Positions 13,767 to 23,228 of a stretch of 64,000 nt of DNA are shown here, piece after piece (position 1 is the stretch's first letter; the number at the start of each line of letters is the position of its first letter). Location: NCBI GenBank assembly GCA_021432635.1, contig MU270136.1, forward strand, positions 25,914 to 89,913, given 5' to 3'. A program made the translations under genes and the position numbers. Source of the stretch: Thozetella sp. PMI_491 (lineage: Eukaryota; Ascomycota; Sordariomycetes; Chaetosphaeriales; Chaetosphaeriaceae). A model generated the notes under the pieces. The model worked only from the letters and a program-made list of their open reading frames with translations, did not search any database and was not told where the DNA came from.

Positions 13767-16700
13767 TCAGCCAGAACTCGGGAACAGAGAGCGAGAGCTA
13801 AGAGTTTGGCCTAGTATGGTAGCGGATCCTGTGGGCACAACAGTCCGTTTGGGCCCAGCAAATGTACTACTTCTCCACAAAGTAGTTTTGGTTGCCGATA
13901 CTAAGGCTGTCCCAAAGTACTCTCCTGAATCAGACTCGGGTGTGGATTGTTGCGACATCACGGCCGGGCGGGTGGCTGTCGAGGCCGCAGGAGTCGCGGT
14001 CATGGCAGTTAGTATCGAGACAGTCCCGAAGTCTGAAGTAGACGATTTTCGAAACGTTCGATCACTGGGCATTGATTCTGTATCCGAAGAAGATGTAGAA
14101 ATTGAGAAAGTGGGCGACGGTGGCGTCGATGATGGCGCTGAGCTACGTGAGGTCTGACTTTGCGGCGTTGCGGTCTGAATCGTGTCAGATGGATCTGCCT
14201 CTTTCTCTCCTGTCCCGGTTGGAGTGGCAGGTGATGTATCTTCTGTCGCATTATATGTGACGATGGATGAGGCCTCATCTGCTAATGCGATGTGTTAAAT
14301 CACCCACACGTGGTACATCGACACAAATCGGACAGCTTACTTGGTTCTGGATCTCCTCCCGTTATGCTAGCAGATATGTCCATGATCGAAGGTAGTTCTG
14401 TTGTTTTGTTAGCATTGTGTGAGAACAGTACGGTCCACATCACCGCTAAGTATTTGGTTGACAAACCTGAGGGCTCTCTCGGCCTGCTTCGCCGGCATGT
14501 TTCTAGACCCTCTTCCAGCTTCTTCACCCTTGCCTGAAGCATCGCCCTCTCTTCAGATACCTCTTCGGACTGGGCAGCCAGCTTCTCTAGAGTCTCTGTT
14601 TTCATCCGGAACACAGCCGCCGGTGTCAGGATACTTGGGATATCGCGCACAAGGCAGCTTTCAACAGCCAGACTAATGACGTTCTCGGTGAATGTTGTTA
14701 GGGACATCTGCATTTTAGAGTTAGCCCAAGCCAAATTCGCACGATATTCCGCCTCGGCTAACCTCATAATGAGTTTCCATCATATCTATGACGTTCTCTT
14801 TCTCGATCTCGCTGCTGTGGAAGTCGTCGGAATCGACAAGCGCTTTCATTATTATTTCTGATTGGAGGGCCTTCCTAGGCCTGTCTTGAAAGGTCTCGCC
14901 GAACTCTTCCTGCATGAATGCTACAAGTTTCCCTGCAAGTCGATTGATGCCGGACTGAGATACTGCTTTGTGGAACCGGGCTTCGAGGGGCAGCCCATAT
15001 CCTTCTTCGTGTGGGCGAAGAAGCTCCTGTAGCTTCTCGTAAAGAACTTCTTTCTTCTGGCTGAAGAATGGATCCACGCATTCCCGTAGTATATTCATCT
15101 CGGTGGTTTTCTCAAGTCCAATAATATACGAAAAAAGTTGCTCCACAAAAGCCTTTGAGACCCCTAGGGTCAAGTCGAGGTGGAACTGGGCAATAGCCCT
15201 CCAGGGTCCCATCTGCACTTGAAAGAGCTGAAGGGCAAGCCCGCTGTTAGCGATCCCGGGAAGCTCTCTTCCTAGGTTGCGGGCTGCGAGAGAGTCGATT
15301 TTCTGTTTAAAGTCGGTTGTAGTAATCGACTCTGGTTTTCGGAAATCGTTGTACTTGTTCACAAACGGCTTGAGGTAATCGATGGAGCAGCTCTCCTTGT
15401 CCAATCCGTACTTGGGAGCGCAAATTTTATTGTTGGTATTCGGGAAGTTAATTTCGTAAGCTTTTCCTTTCTTGGCCAGGATGGCAGCAAAAGCTTGATT
15501 CAGCTTCCTGAGTGTGGCCCTTAGCTTGTTGGCGTCTTGTCGAACGGTGCCAAAGAACGCATCGCTGTATCTGCCTTCGATAGCATCATGGGCCAATCGG
15601 TTAAATCTCTCCGCGATGTCGAGCAAGTATAGCCTCTGATCGTCTACCTCGGATCTGTCTTTTCCGAGTCGCTTTAGCCTTTCTTTATGCTCACTTAGCT
15701 TGTCGTCGATGTCGTGGATGAGGTCAGGTAGGCACCGCCTGATATGCTCCAGAAGGACTTTGCTCAGCTTTTTCCTCAGGTTTTCAACTCCACGGCTTGA
15801 GTGTCTAACGGTACTCCACTCTCCAGATTTGAAGAGTACCTGCTCCTTCAGATCTCTGAGTTCACAGCTGAGGTCTTTCTCCTCGTCCGATCGGTTCCGT
15901 AAAACGAACCACCCGAGCAAGACGTCATGCTCGGGTTCTAGACCGTTAATAAGGTCGATGTACTTTCGACAGTTTGGTCCATGGCCGGCAAGATCTGGCT
16001 TCGTAACCACTCCCAGAGTTCGTTGCCTCGTGGGATCGTACTTCCGGACCTCTTCTAGAACTGTTTGGCTGGCATAGTTGTAGTTCGCGGCGACAACGGC
16101 TAGAATTATGCTCTTGTCCTGTCGCATGTAGTGCTCGATTAGCTCATAAGCAATTTGCCTGCCTTCCTTGGACTGATCAGAGGTTGCCGAGTGGAAGAAA
16201 CCCGGAAGATCTACAAGAGTGAGCGACTCTATATCTGGCCCGTGGATCTCCACACGTAAAACGTCCTTCGAGAATTCGCCCTTGCGGATCTTCATTCTCT
16301 CCTTCGCCTCGTTGATAATTTCTGGAAGAACATCTTTGTCGAAGCCTGACCTTCGAAACGGTTGGGACTCGGCATCATTATGCTCTGGAGAATCTGAATC
16401 GTGGGCATATTGGATTGAAACATTCACCCTCGTCTCATTTGCCTTGCGGAGGACCAGCTCTGTGGCGAATCGAGTGCACACGTCTTCATCCACAGGAAAA
16501 CGGACGCGAGAGATTGCCTCCAGAACAGAGCTCTTTCCCGATGATTCTGGAGCATCGTTAGTTGATACTTGTTACTCCCAGAGTGTTTCACAGCGGCGGC
16601 GGGAGGCGGCCTTTAGTCGGCACGATATGGAATGAGGGCGTCATAGGGGTTTGCTGCCCTCAAAGGATCGTAATAGGGAAATATGGGGTTCAAGGTGGCT

Positions 16701-16863
16701 TACGGTCACCAACGACAATGATTTGGGGAAGATTGACGAGCTCCCCGACTTTGATCGCTCGAAGGTTGTCGATGGCATCAAGAAGGGCTTTCCCTTCCCC
16801 ACTGCTTAGCTGAGACAATATTTCGGAATCGACGCCGCTGACATCTTCAGAAGTCGGTAACAT
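13767..16863 (-). CDS. Dynamin-like large GTPase with disordered C-terminal tail, 5 exons
   Basis: Large GTPase of the dynamin/Mx type, a membrane-remodelling mechanoenzyme. Exons 16863-16704, 16546-14763, 14707-14467, 14397-14341 and 14278-13767 join in one frame (about 917 residues). The frame is also open up to an ATG at 17007, but the Met at 16863 just before DSEILSQLSSGEGKALLD fits family N-termini better. The GTPase motifs are complete: GDQSSGKSS, which is split by the first intron, LVDLPG, and VVTKPDL. A long middle/stalk region follows, then a GED-like segment (ENVISLAVESCLV) with a coiled coil (SEEVSEERAMLQARVKKLEE). The last ~200 residues are rich in Ser, Thr and Pro and probably disordered. 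The 69-nt intron at 14466-14398 is a multiple of three, so retaining it would also leave an open frame. Organelle target unknown. Confidence 0.88.
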
Positions 16864-18726
16864 TTTGACTCCAAGGGACGCTTTGTGGTGTATATCTGCG
16901 GGGGAACTGGAACTGCGGAGGGGGCGCTTCACGGGGTTTAAGCAAGAGTGAATGTCGTGCGGATCTATAATTTGCAAGCAGAGCGAAGAGGGATATCGCG
17001 ACTTCAACCGAGCAGTATAAGGGTGACTGGATTAATCAATCAATATCGGCCGCTCAAAAAAAACAAAAAAACACAGGAAAACCGAGCTAAGGCGCTAGTA
17101 TGACTCTCAATCGTCGCGCCCGGATTGCACAGACCCTTGGCGCAAACAGCGCTGGCCAGGTCCTCTGCCAAGGCAAGACCGTGAAACTGATAAAAGCAGT
17201 GAGAAGACTTGGCCTTTGGGGAACGAGTCAGTATCGCGGCCCTCACGGATATCTTGGGCTGTTTCACTAGCTGTACTCACAAGCGAACATCACCTCGATG
17301 GAAACTGATTAGCGACAGAATCTCTGGTTCGTTTCTCTGCTGACAATTGGTATTTGTTTCAGGCGCTCGGTTGCATGTTGACCTCCCGTACGGACGTCCG
17401 AATGGGGCAATAATGGATACTTTTGTTGCGCTGGAATTTTCTAGGGCATACTAGCTCTATGAACGAGGCTGCCAAGTGACCAATGCCGGTTTGGCGAGCG
17501 GACCCATCTGGTAGTGAAAGGTACCTGTTGGTTTGCCACTGTTTTATAACGTCAATTCGCGTTTTAACACACGCATACCGTACCTTGCTGAGTCGGTGTC
17601 CCCTGCTTCAAACCCCAAATAGTTGAGCAAAGGCCACTCAATTACTACTGGCGCTTGGCTTTACCGTCCCTTGTGCCTGGAACACAAATGGGTAGATGGA
17701 TCCTTCTTAATGAAGCCATACAGTGATATAGTGCTGTTTCCGTTGCCGTGAGCCTGTGCTACGGTGTTCCGGCCGATGGACTCTAGGCAGTCGATGGCGG
17801 ATACGACGGCGGCGGCGACAATAAGAGAGTTGAGGGTGATTGTGTCTCAGAAGGAGCTGATGCTCGCATATACAATCTGTTCGACGCGCTAACCATGCTA
17901 AAGAGAGCCGGCGGAAGAAATGTACCTAGTAAGAGTCAACCATGCAAAATGCGAGAACGAAAGTCAGCACCAAAGGTCTGAAAATGTAGCTATGCTAAGT
18001 TAACGCGAGCTCTGCGTCAAAGATCTTCGAGATGTCGGTTGTTCTACTATGGCTAGCTTTTGAATTGTTTGAAACCCGATCTCGTGGTGGTTAGTTTGGA
18101 GGAAGGGGTGGGGGGTAATATGATGGTTGTGTTTTTCAAGGATGGCTTAGACGAGGATAAAGCGGCCCGAGGCTTTTAGACTCGATTGCATGTCCGTGGC
18201 AGACCCAACATGTGAGGCCTTGTGCTAGATCTAATGTTTTACGGAGGCCATCTAGTTGTGTGGGTGTAGTGCGCTAGCTAGTCGCACTGAGCGCTCCTCA
18301 TCAGTACATATTACTGTATAAGCTCCTCAGGCCGAGAAACTTCTTATCTCTTGAATGGATTGTAAAAGCTGACCTTAAGAAGGCTTGCACAGCCAGGGTT
18401 AGTTCCAGTCCCAGATTTTCGATAAATTACCTAAGGTACGGCAATTTTACGGGCTGATGTCTGTTAATAGAGCTCTAACCAAATAATAGCAGCTTAAAAA
18501 TCTCGCTTTCATTTACCCCGAAGGCCCCGCCGACGCCAGTTTTAATTCGGGCTATGCGATTAGCCCACAACACCTAGTCCAAACTCGCAGCCGTATGGGA
18601 AAAGTCCTTGATATTCCCAGACATGGTCTACTTAATTCCCCAATTGTCCGCTCTTATCGATTATGCGTTCTGCCACAGCTGACCATCCCATTAAGCTTGG
18701 TCGCATCCCTGTTTCCCGGTACTAAG
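16864..18726. other. Intergenic region between divergent dynamin-like and sulfatase genes
   Basis: Shared 5' flank of two divergent genes. The sulfatase frame is also open back to an ATG at 18595. No other coding region or RNA gene recognised. Confidence 0.5.
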
Positions 18727-20489
18727 ATGGCCACTCCCGCAGCCCAAGATGGCCGCCGTCCCAACTTTCTCCTTATTGTTGCCGACGACCTCGGATTCTC
18801 GGACATCGGCGGATTCGGCGGAGAGATTCAGACGCCGAACCTCGACTCACTGGGGGCCGGCTCGGGGGGGCTGAGGATGACCAACTTTCACACTGCTTCG
18901 ATGTGCAGCCCCACGCGTGCCATGCTTCTGTCGGGCACCGATAATCATATTGCTGGTCTTGGTCAAATGGAAGCATGGGGCCGCGGCCGCGACCCCCCTG
19001 TTCCCTGGGCGTCCCGGCCGGGATACGAAGGCTACCTGAACTTTCGCGTAGCGGCTTTGCCCGAAATATTGCAGGATGCAGGATACTACACCGCCATGAG
19101 TGGCAAGTGGCATCTGGGCCTCAAGAAAGAGGTGACACCTCAAGCGCGAGGCTTCGAGAGAAGCTTCGCATTGTTACCTGGTGGTGCCAGTCACTTCATG
19201 TACGAACCCAAGAAACCGGACGGCACGCCTGTTTTTGCCCATTGGGCTAGTCTATACAATAAGAATGGTGAAACGGTTGATCCAAGATCTTTCCCAGACG
19301 ACTACTACACATCGGACTACTTTACTGGCCAACTGCTTGAGTTCCTGGAGGAACGTGAGGAGGATCCGGCCAAGAAGGAGAAGCCATTCTTTGCATTTTT
19401 GGCGTTCACCGCCCCGCATTGGCCGCTCCAAGCTCCACAGGAGAACATTCAAAAGTATGCTGGGGTTTATGATAACGGGCCGGATGCGCTACGCCATCAA
19501 AGACTACGCAGACAGGTCGAACTCGGCCTCTTGCCTGCCGACGTACAGCCACACCCCGTCGAAGCTGGCTCAGCGAAGGAGTGGGAAGATATGACGCCCG
19601 AGGAAAGGCAATGGTCAGCCAAGACTATGGAAGTCTTTGCGGGCATGGTCGATCGCATGGACTGGAATATCGGTCGTGTTTTGGATCAAATAAAGCAGTA
19701 TGGCGAGTGGGACAACACTTTTGTCGTCTTCATGAGCGATAATGGTGCCGAGGGTGCAATCATCGAGGCGATCCCCATGACCGGCGATGTGATCAAGAAA
19801 GCGATTGACAAGGCATATAATAACGACGTGGAGAACCTCGGAAATCCTGATTCCTTTATCTGGTATGGACCGAGATGGGCACAGGCATCGACGGCTCCTA
19901 GCAGAATGCACAAAGGGTACATTACCGAAGGCGGGATCAGATGTCCAGCAATTATCCACTACCCCCCGGTATCTAAAGTCCATGGTGGCGGGGGCATTAC
20001 AGACATATTCACAACGGTAATGGACATCCTTCCCACCTTTCTAGATTTCGCTGGAATTCCGCAACCAGGGACAACGTTCCGGGGGCGGGATGTAGTTGAG
20101 ATTAAAGGCAAATCGTGGAGGCCGATGCTGGAGGGACCAGCGACCACCCTTTATGACGAGAATACAGCGATCGGATGGGAGTTGTTCTTCCACCAGGCTA
20201 TCCGGAAGGGAAAGTACAAAGCGGTGTTCATTCCAAAGCCGAAGGGCCCGGAAAAGTGGCAGCTCTATGATGTCGAAAAGGACATGGGGGAAATCCATGA
20301 CTTGGCAGAGCAGAAGCCCAAAGTTCTTGAGGAACTTGTTAAATGCTGGCTCGCATATGTGGCCGAGTTTGGCGTGTTTTTGTGAGTCATCTTTTGCAAC
20401 TGGCTATCCATCGTGGCCAGCTGTAGACGCTAACCCGGGATTTTAGGAGAGAAGAGCTCGAAAGGGACTATCAACTGCCTCTTCATTAA
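18727..20489 (+). CDS. Sulfatase (Cys-type arylsulfatase family)
   Basis: Hydrolyses sulfate esters. The metal-binding start of the fold is seen as NFLLIVADDLGFSD, and the active-site signature C-x-P-x-R as CSPTRAMLLSG. The Cys is the residue that the family converts to formylglycine. Further family motifs are SGKWHLG, AFTAPHWPLQAP, MVDRMDWNIGRV and FVVFMSDNGAEG. The start at 18727 (MATPAAQDG) puts the catalytic fold at the usual distance from the N-terminus; an upstream in-frame ATG at 18595 would add 44 residues that look unlike coding. No signal peptide follows the preferred start, so an intracellular enzyme is likely. The frame stops at 20385, but a strong intron (GTGAGT at 20382, GCTAAC, TTTTAG at 20446) would splice to a tail ending at 20489. 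Converges with the sugar transporter gene 215 bp away. Confidence 0.9.
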
Positions 20490-20704
20490 AATCTTAGTAT
20501 CAGTACGCGAAGAGGAGACTGGTTTCAAAGATAGAGCGCAAACACATAGGATTGGTTTAATCCCGCCTTTAGAAACTCAAGGTTGATTTGGAGCATCATA
20601 ACATAGTAAAAGGCTATGGGCATTATCGCTATGGTATTCGTGAATTTCCATACACGCAATGAACCCTTCTCAGTGGCCCTTTCCATGACACAAACCGAAG
20701 CTAC

Positions 20705-22318
20705 TCAAACAACGGTCTGGGTAGCAAGATCGACTTGGCTCTTCTTGAAGTCTCGCGCACTAACTTTGTTCTTGAAGAGGATATCCACCTCCGCGAATGT
20801 GCGGTTCTTCGTTTCGGGAAGGCGAAAGTAGGCCCAGATAAGACTGAGACACATCCAGAAGCCGAAAAAGAACCCGGCCTTAGCGCCCCAGTTCCATGCC
20901 GCCTTCTGAACCATGTGAGGTACGAGCTGGCTATTGACCATGCCCAAGACATTGTAAGCCGTTCGGGCTGCCACAACGCTCTTGGTGCGGAGATAGTTGG
21001 AAGGGATCTCGGTGACGATGGTGTACACGATGGGGCCGATAGTGAAGAAGAAGACGAAGTATTCGACCAAAAGAATGCATCCAATTCCGTAAGCGATGTT
21101 GGCGTGAGTAGCGGGATCTGGGATGCCTAGAAAGCCGATGAGGAAGGTTGTCGAGGCCATGAACACAGTCCCGCTTATCAGGAGAGTTCTCCGTCCTACC
21201 CTTTGACTTAAATAGCAAGCAATGAAGACCCCAATGATGGCCAAAGAGTACTCCCCCATCCCAAAGTCAAACGCGGCGGCAGTAGGCAGGCCAGCTTGCT
21301 CTAGAAAGTAAACGACGTTGCCCACAAGAGGCGAGGACAAGCCCTGGATAAGATAGACAAATACGGTGATCTCGGTCCGTCGGAAGTCTACCCCTTTGAA
21401 AAGATCCCAGTAAGAACTGGTGGAATTCATCTCATTCTCGATCTTGACAGTGTACACCATCATAGAGACGGTGTTGTTCAGCTCCTCCTCGGTCACGGTG
21501 CTCGACCGTAGACGACGCAACGATTTGATGGCATCCTCGGAGCGTCCCCTGCGGATGAGCCACCATGGAGATTCAGGCGCCAAGAAGATACCAATCGCGA
21601 GAGGGATGGGGAGCGCCCATTGGAGTGCGAAGGGAATGCGGTATGCCCACTCGCCTTCCATGGACAGGAAGCCGGTGAGCGTGCCGGTGCCGATGAGATA
21701 GCCAACGCTCCAGCAGAGGGAAACGAGCATGGTCAGGTAGGGCCGCAGCACATTTGGGCAGACTTCGGCGGCATAAGTGGTGGTTAAGGTTTGGAAGACG
21801 CCCCAGGGGATACCAAGCAAGATCTCGGCGCCCAGATACATATAGATGCTAGTGGCGAAGAATTGCAGAAAGATGAAGGCCACCATGAGAACGAGGCAGC
21901 CTATCATGACCCGCCGGTATCCGAACCAATCCGCAAACAAGCCGTTGAGAAGCAGACCGATGATCTCGCCAGCCTGGACCCCGTTGCCGATGGCCGACTG
22001 CATGTCGGCCGGGATCTGGTAATCCCCCGAGCTTGTGAGCGTGCCGTAGCGTTCTCGGAAAGGCGGAAACGCATTGAAACCCGAGATGAAGGCGTGGTCG
22101 AAGCCTTCCATGATGAGTGCGGCCGAGAACCAGATGGACCAGAAGACGGCCTTGGGGTACTTGCGCACGCCCTCGTAGAAGCTCATCTCGTGCTCATCGT
22201 CAGTGGCCTGCTGCGCGCCTTTCAGGATTTCATCTGCGGTGATGTATCCCTCCGGGTCCTTCTCGTCGAGGACGACCACGGACTTGGGGTCCGAAACATC
22301 TTCCTGGTGGTGGGTCAT
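20705..22318 (-). CDS. MFS sugar transporter (alpha-glucoside/H+ symporter type)
   Basis: Single-exon 537-residue member of the major facilitator superfamily, sugar porter family, in the plasma membrane. Twelve hydrophobic segments can be laid out, with family signatures GLFADWFGYRR (loop 2-3), PESPWWLIRRGR (end of TM6), RVGRRTLL (loop 8-9) and YFRLPETKNRTFAE at the end of TM12. The TM4-5 region (IPWGVFQTLTTTYAAEVCP) and overall pattern resemble fungal maltose/alpha-glucoside permeases (Mal31-type) rather than hexose carriers. It lies tail to tail with the sulfatase gene and head to head with the rhamnogalacturonan lyase gene. This fits a role in bringing an oligosaccharide into the cell for these enzymes. 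The sugar itself cannot be told from sequence. Confidence 0.92.
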   Translation of the reverse strand: MTHHQEDVSDPKSVVVLDEKDPEGYITADEILKGAQQATDDEHEMSFYEGVRKYPKAVFWSIWFSAALIMEGFDHAFISGFNAFPPFRERYGTLTSSGDYQIPADMQSAIGNGVQAGEIIGLLLNGLFADWFGYRRVMIGCLVLMVAFIFLQFFATSIYMYLGAEILLGIPWGVFQTLTTTYAAEVCPNVLRPYLTMLVSLCWSVGYLIGTGTLTGFLSMEGEWAYRIPFALQWALPIPLAIGIFLAPESPWWLIRRGRSEDAIKSLRRLRSSTVTEEELNNTVSMMVYTVKIENEMNSTSSYWDLFKGVDFRRTEITVFVYLIQGLSSPLVGNVVYFLEQAGLPTAAAFDFGMGEYSLAIIGVFIACYLSQRVGRRTLLISGTVFMASTTFLIGFLGIPDPATHANIAYGIGCILLVEYFVFFFTIGPIVYTIVTEIPSNYLRTKSVVAARTAYNVLGMVNSQLVPHMVQKAAWNWGAKAGFFFGFWMCLSLIWAYFRLPETKNRTFAEVDILFKNKVSARDFKKSQVDLATQTVV

Positions 22319-23228
22319 GCCGTCGGCTTGTTGCTCAATGCGATCTGGGACGTCGAGTATGTGGCTGGCTTGGCAGCTGCTGACTGCGCTTAGAAGGCCT
22401 TGGCGGCATCCAAATATATTATTTTCGAGAACGGGTTCAGGGGGGAGGCCTGGCCTCCCTCCTTGGCATGTGTTATTACCCCTTGTCCCACTCCTACCCT
22501 TTCTGCACTAGGTCTCTCACACGCCACGTCACGGGCGCCCCCGGGCGCGCCGTTCGCAATTGCTCCGGGGGCGTCGTCTGCGGGGGAGCGGCTGCGGGGT
22601 GCAGCACGCTAGGACGAGCCATTGGGGTAAGACGGCCGGGGGGACCTGGGGGTTCACTGGGGATATGCTGGGCCTAACACGGGGATACGGGGTATCTCTG
22701 GCGGAATCCTTCGTCCCCGTGACGTTGCCCGCTCAGAAAATGATCGGGCGGCGGGCGAATGGGGACGGGCCATGGATCGCGAGAAAGGAGATTACCTGAT
22801 AAACCCCATACCAAAGCACGATGACGTGACTTCGATAAGACCGTCGCGAGAACTATAGCCCGAAGTCACCGAAAAGGTCCACCAATCTCCAGCGGTAACG
22901 GAAGATGCGGCATCAAGGAGTTCTCTCTCTGCGCCCACTCGGGTTCCCGAGATCGGCCTGGTCTCTGGCAATAACCTTGCGGCCATTTCTCCCTGACCGG
23001 TACCAGCCAGCAGCTGTCCATTCGCGCCTATCTTATTTCGGCTCCACCCGGCCTTGGCGATTGTTCCTGTAATTCGGTAACGCGCCAAGCGATTCTTACT
23101 ACCCGCCTCACCTGCCTCCCGGGCTAGTTTGCAATCGCCAAGACTCGCATACTAGGGAGAGTCGTATTCTGCCAAGACCAGAACTGGTCCGCAAATCCTC
23201 AACATAGCAAAGTGAACCTCATTTTCCA
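22319..23228. promoter_or_regulatory. Divergent promoter region of transporter and lyase genes
   Basis: A 910-bp region between two divergently read genes, notably GC-rich at 22435-22780 with several GGGG/CCCC runs of the kind bound by zinc-finger carbon regulators. The site identity is not established. No gene is supported; the small ORFs here are low-complexity. Confidence 0.45.

Noticed and set aside
13756-14157. 133-residue + strand ORF opposite the dynamin-like 3' exon
   Set aside because: It is the antisense shadow of the Ser/Thr/Pro-rich tail exon, whose splice phase fits the dynamin-like gene.
21791-22393. 200-residue + strand ORF overlapping the sugar transporter
   Set aside because: Reverse-frame shadow of a clear MFS gene; charged, repetitive composition without motifs.
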